A stretch of 5,831 nucleotides of DNA from an uncultured Oscillospiraceae bacterium (GTDB lineage: Bacteria; Bacillota; Clostridia; Oscillospirales; Oscillospiraceae). The DNA lies in NCBI GenBank assembly GCA_934589145.1, contig CAKTNW010000071.1:1-5831 (forward strand), given 5' to 3'. Shown here in pieces: positions 4,491-5,831 of this stretch. The notes beneath the pieces were generated by a model. It did no database searches, was not told the DNA's origin, and worked only from the letters and a program-made list of their open reading frames with translations. How positions within the stretch are numbered: position 1 is the stretch's first letter; each line of letters opens with the position of its first letter. Position numbers and translations under genes: made by a program.

Positions 4491-5831
4491 TTACAGAGTA
4501 GCATGCAGCTTGGCGGCACGCTTCTTGCCGTACAGGCAGCAGGCGACCACATAGGCGATGGCAGCGCAGACACCGATGATGTAAGCGGGGGTCCAGGGGA
4601 TGTTGAAGCCGATGTGCGCGTTGGCGATGTAGGTCACGCAGATGAAGGTGTAGAAGCCGCCGGGGATCATAGGCATCCAGGCAAACTTGCTCTTGCCGTT
4701 CTCGAACATCCATGCAGTGATGCACAGGAAGGCGAACAGGGACAGGGTCTGGTTGGCCCATGCGAAGTAACGCCACAGGATCATGAAGCCGTTGCTGTTG
4801 GTCTTGGCGAACACCAGGATGGCGATGACCAGAATGAAGATGGGCAGAGCCAGCTTGATACGCTTGCTGTTGGTGGACTGGTCGATGTGCATGGTCTCAG
4901 ACAGGCTCAGACGCAGGGCACGCAGTGCCGTATCACCGGAGGTGATGGGCAGAACGATAACACCGATCAGGGCGATGATGCCGCCCACGTTGCCCAGCAG
5001 GTACTTGCAGACCACGCCGACAGTGCTGGTGGCCAGAGTGGCGTTGGGCTCCTGCAGAGCCAGGTTGTAAACGCCCATGGCGCCGGCAGCCCAGACCATG
5101 GCGATGAAGCCTTCCAGCACCATCATGTTATAGAAGGTGTTGCGGCCCTGACGCTCGCTCTTCATGGTACGGGAGATGATAGCGGTCTGGGTGGAGTGGA
5201 AGCCGGACAGAATACCGCAGGCCACGGTCACGAAGAAGATGGGCAGGAAGTGCTTGGTGGAGAAGTAGTCCGCGTAGGTGAACGTACCCACGGTGCCGTC
5301 AGCACCGGTGAGGCTCAGCACGGGAGCAGCCCAGCTGTCCCAGATGTTCATCAGGGGCATACCGGTGACGAAGATGCCGATGAAGATGCCGATGGCGGAG
5401 AACAGCAGGATACCGCCGAAGATGGGGTAGATCTTGCCGATGATGGCGTCGATGGGGAACACGGTGGCAATCAGATAGTACAGGAAGATGACACCGTAGA
5501 TGACCCAGGTGGAAACAGAAGTGGCCTTGCCGTCAAAGCCGAAGACCTGAGTGGCGGCGATGTCGCCGGGGGTGTAGATAAACACAGCGCCCACCAGCAG
5601 CAGCATCACGCACACAAACACGTTGTAGAACTTATAGATACCCTTGGTGGAGTACTTGCGGATCATCTCGGGCATCTGGGTGCCGCCGTCACGCAGGCAG
5701 ATCATGCCGGAGAAGTAGTCGTGCATAGCGCCGCCGATGATGTTGCCGATAGGAATGGTCAGGAACGCGATGGGCCCGAACAGGATGCCCTGGATCGGCC
5801 CGATGATGGGGCCGGTGCCCGCGATGTTCAG
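4491..5831 (-). CDS. cstA: CstA-family carbon starvation / peptide or pyruvate transporter (5' partial)
   Basis: The frame runs from the right edge to a TAA at 4493-4491, giving 446 C-terminal residues. An internal ATG at 5726 is not the start: 35 in-frame residues upstream begin with NIAGTGPIIGPIQG, a conserved CstA segment that normally lies some 65-70 residues into the protein. Roughly 11 hydrophobic segments are visible (about residues 10-35, 68-86, 108-126, 135-158, 194-211, 236-255, 283-297, 326-342, 361-376, 391-405, 415-434). CstA signatures include SGFHSTQTAIISRTMKSE (209-226) and LPITSGDTALRALRLSLSE (294-312). The total would be about 500 residues, the shorter Firmicutes form rather than the roughly 700-residue enterobacterial CstA/BtsT. 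Relatives take up peptides or pyruvate across the cytoplasmic membrane, often when carbon is scarce. CGT, GGT and GTT codons seem more frequent here than in the neighbours, which may mean high expression. Substrate is undetermined; the promoter is outside the window. Confidence 0.93.
   Translation of the reverse strand: MNIAGTGPIIGPIQGILFGPIAFLTIPIGNIIGGAMHDYFSGMICLRDGGTQMPEMIRKYSTKGIYKFYNVFVCVMLLLVGAVFIYTPGDIAATQVFGFDGKATSVSTWVIYGVIFLYYLIATVFPIDAIIGKIYPIFGGILLFSAIGIFIGIFVTGMPLMNIWDSWAAPVLSLTGADGTVGTFTYADYFSTKHFLPIFFVTVACGILSGFHSTQTAIISRTMKSERQGRNTFYNMMVLEGFIAMVWAAGAMGVYNLALQEPNATLATSTVGVVCKYLLGNVGGIIALIGVIVLPITSGDTALRALRLSLSETMHIDQSTNSKRIKLALPIFILVIAILVFAKTNSNGFMILWRYFAWANQTLSLFAFLCITAWMFENGKSKFAWMPMIPGGFYTFICVTYIANAHIGFNIPWTPAYIIGVCAAIAYVVACCLYGKKRAAKLHATL

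Noticed and set aside
4235..4501. Plus-strand open frame of 88 codons overlapping the FTR-like gene and the terminators
   Set aside because: Out of frame with the six-cysteine protein, no ribosome site, and reads through the terminator hairpin.
4078..4776. Minus-strand open frame of 232 codons running over the transporter end, both terminators and the FTR-like gene
   Set aside because: It is in a different frame from the CstA-family protein, crosses two terminators, and has Arg/Leu/His-rich shadow composition.
5727..5831. Taking the ATG at 5726 as the true start of the CstA-family protein
   Set aside because: The frame stays open to the window edge and encodes the conserved NIAGTGPIIGPIQG segment, so the gene is cut by the window.

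Overview
The window looks like a piece of chromosome from a fairly GC-rich anaerobic Firmicute, probably a gut clostridium of the Oscillospiraceae/Ruminococcaceae type. Three things point this way: a PASTA-domain Ser/Thr kinase followed directly by rsgA (a widespread Firmicutes gene order), strong AGGAG-type ribosome binding sites, and intrinsic terminators with short T tracts. The genus is inferred, not proven.

Left part (1-2456, + strand): the C-terminal 524 residues of a PrkC/Stk-type membrane kinase (its N-lobe lies off the left edge) overlap by 4 bases with rsgA, a circularly permuted GTPase of 30S ribosome maturation that starts at TTG. A strong hairpin terminator closes this unit. The link is regulation of growth: a cell-wall-sensing kinase beside a ribosome assembly GTPase.

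Middle part (2506-4400, + strand): an extended -10 promoter sits directly against the preceding terminator and drives a likely three-gene operon. The genes are a uridine kinase-family P-loop kinase, a cytidylate kinase-like protein, and a 65-residue protein with the six-cysteine CxC/CxC/CxC pattern of the ferredoxin-thioredoxin reductase catalytic chain. Each has its own good ribosome binding site and the gaps are 25-28 bases. A 12-bp hairpin terminator ends the operon. The two kinases suggest nucleotide salvage or a related small-molecule phosphorylation; why the Fe-S/disulfide protein travels with them is not known.

Right part (4409-5831, - strand): a convergent gene for a CstA-family (carbon starvation/peptide or pyruvate transporter) membrane protein, missing its N-terminus at the window edge, with its own terminator on the minus strand. 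The 125-base gap between the convergent genes holds two back-to-back terminators and nothing else that I can see. No stretch over 300 bases lacks a gene. There are no tRNA or rRNA genes, CRISPR arrays, insertion sequences or phage genes. The window is mostly ordinary core genome; the small FTR-like protein and its operon context are the most interesting part.
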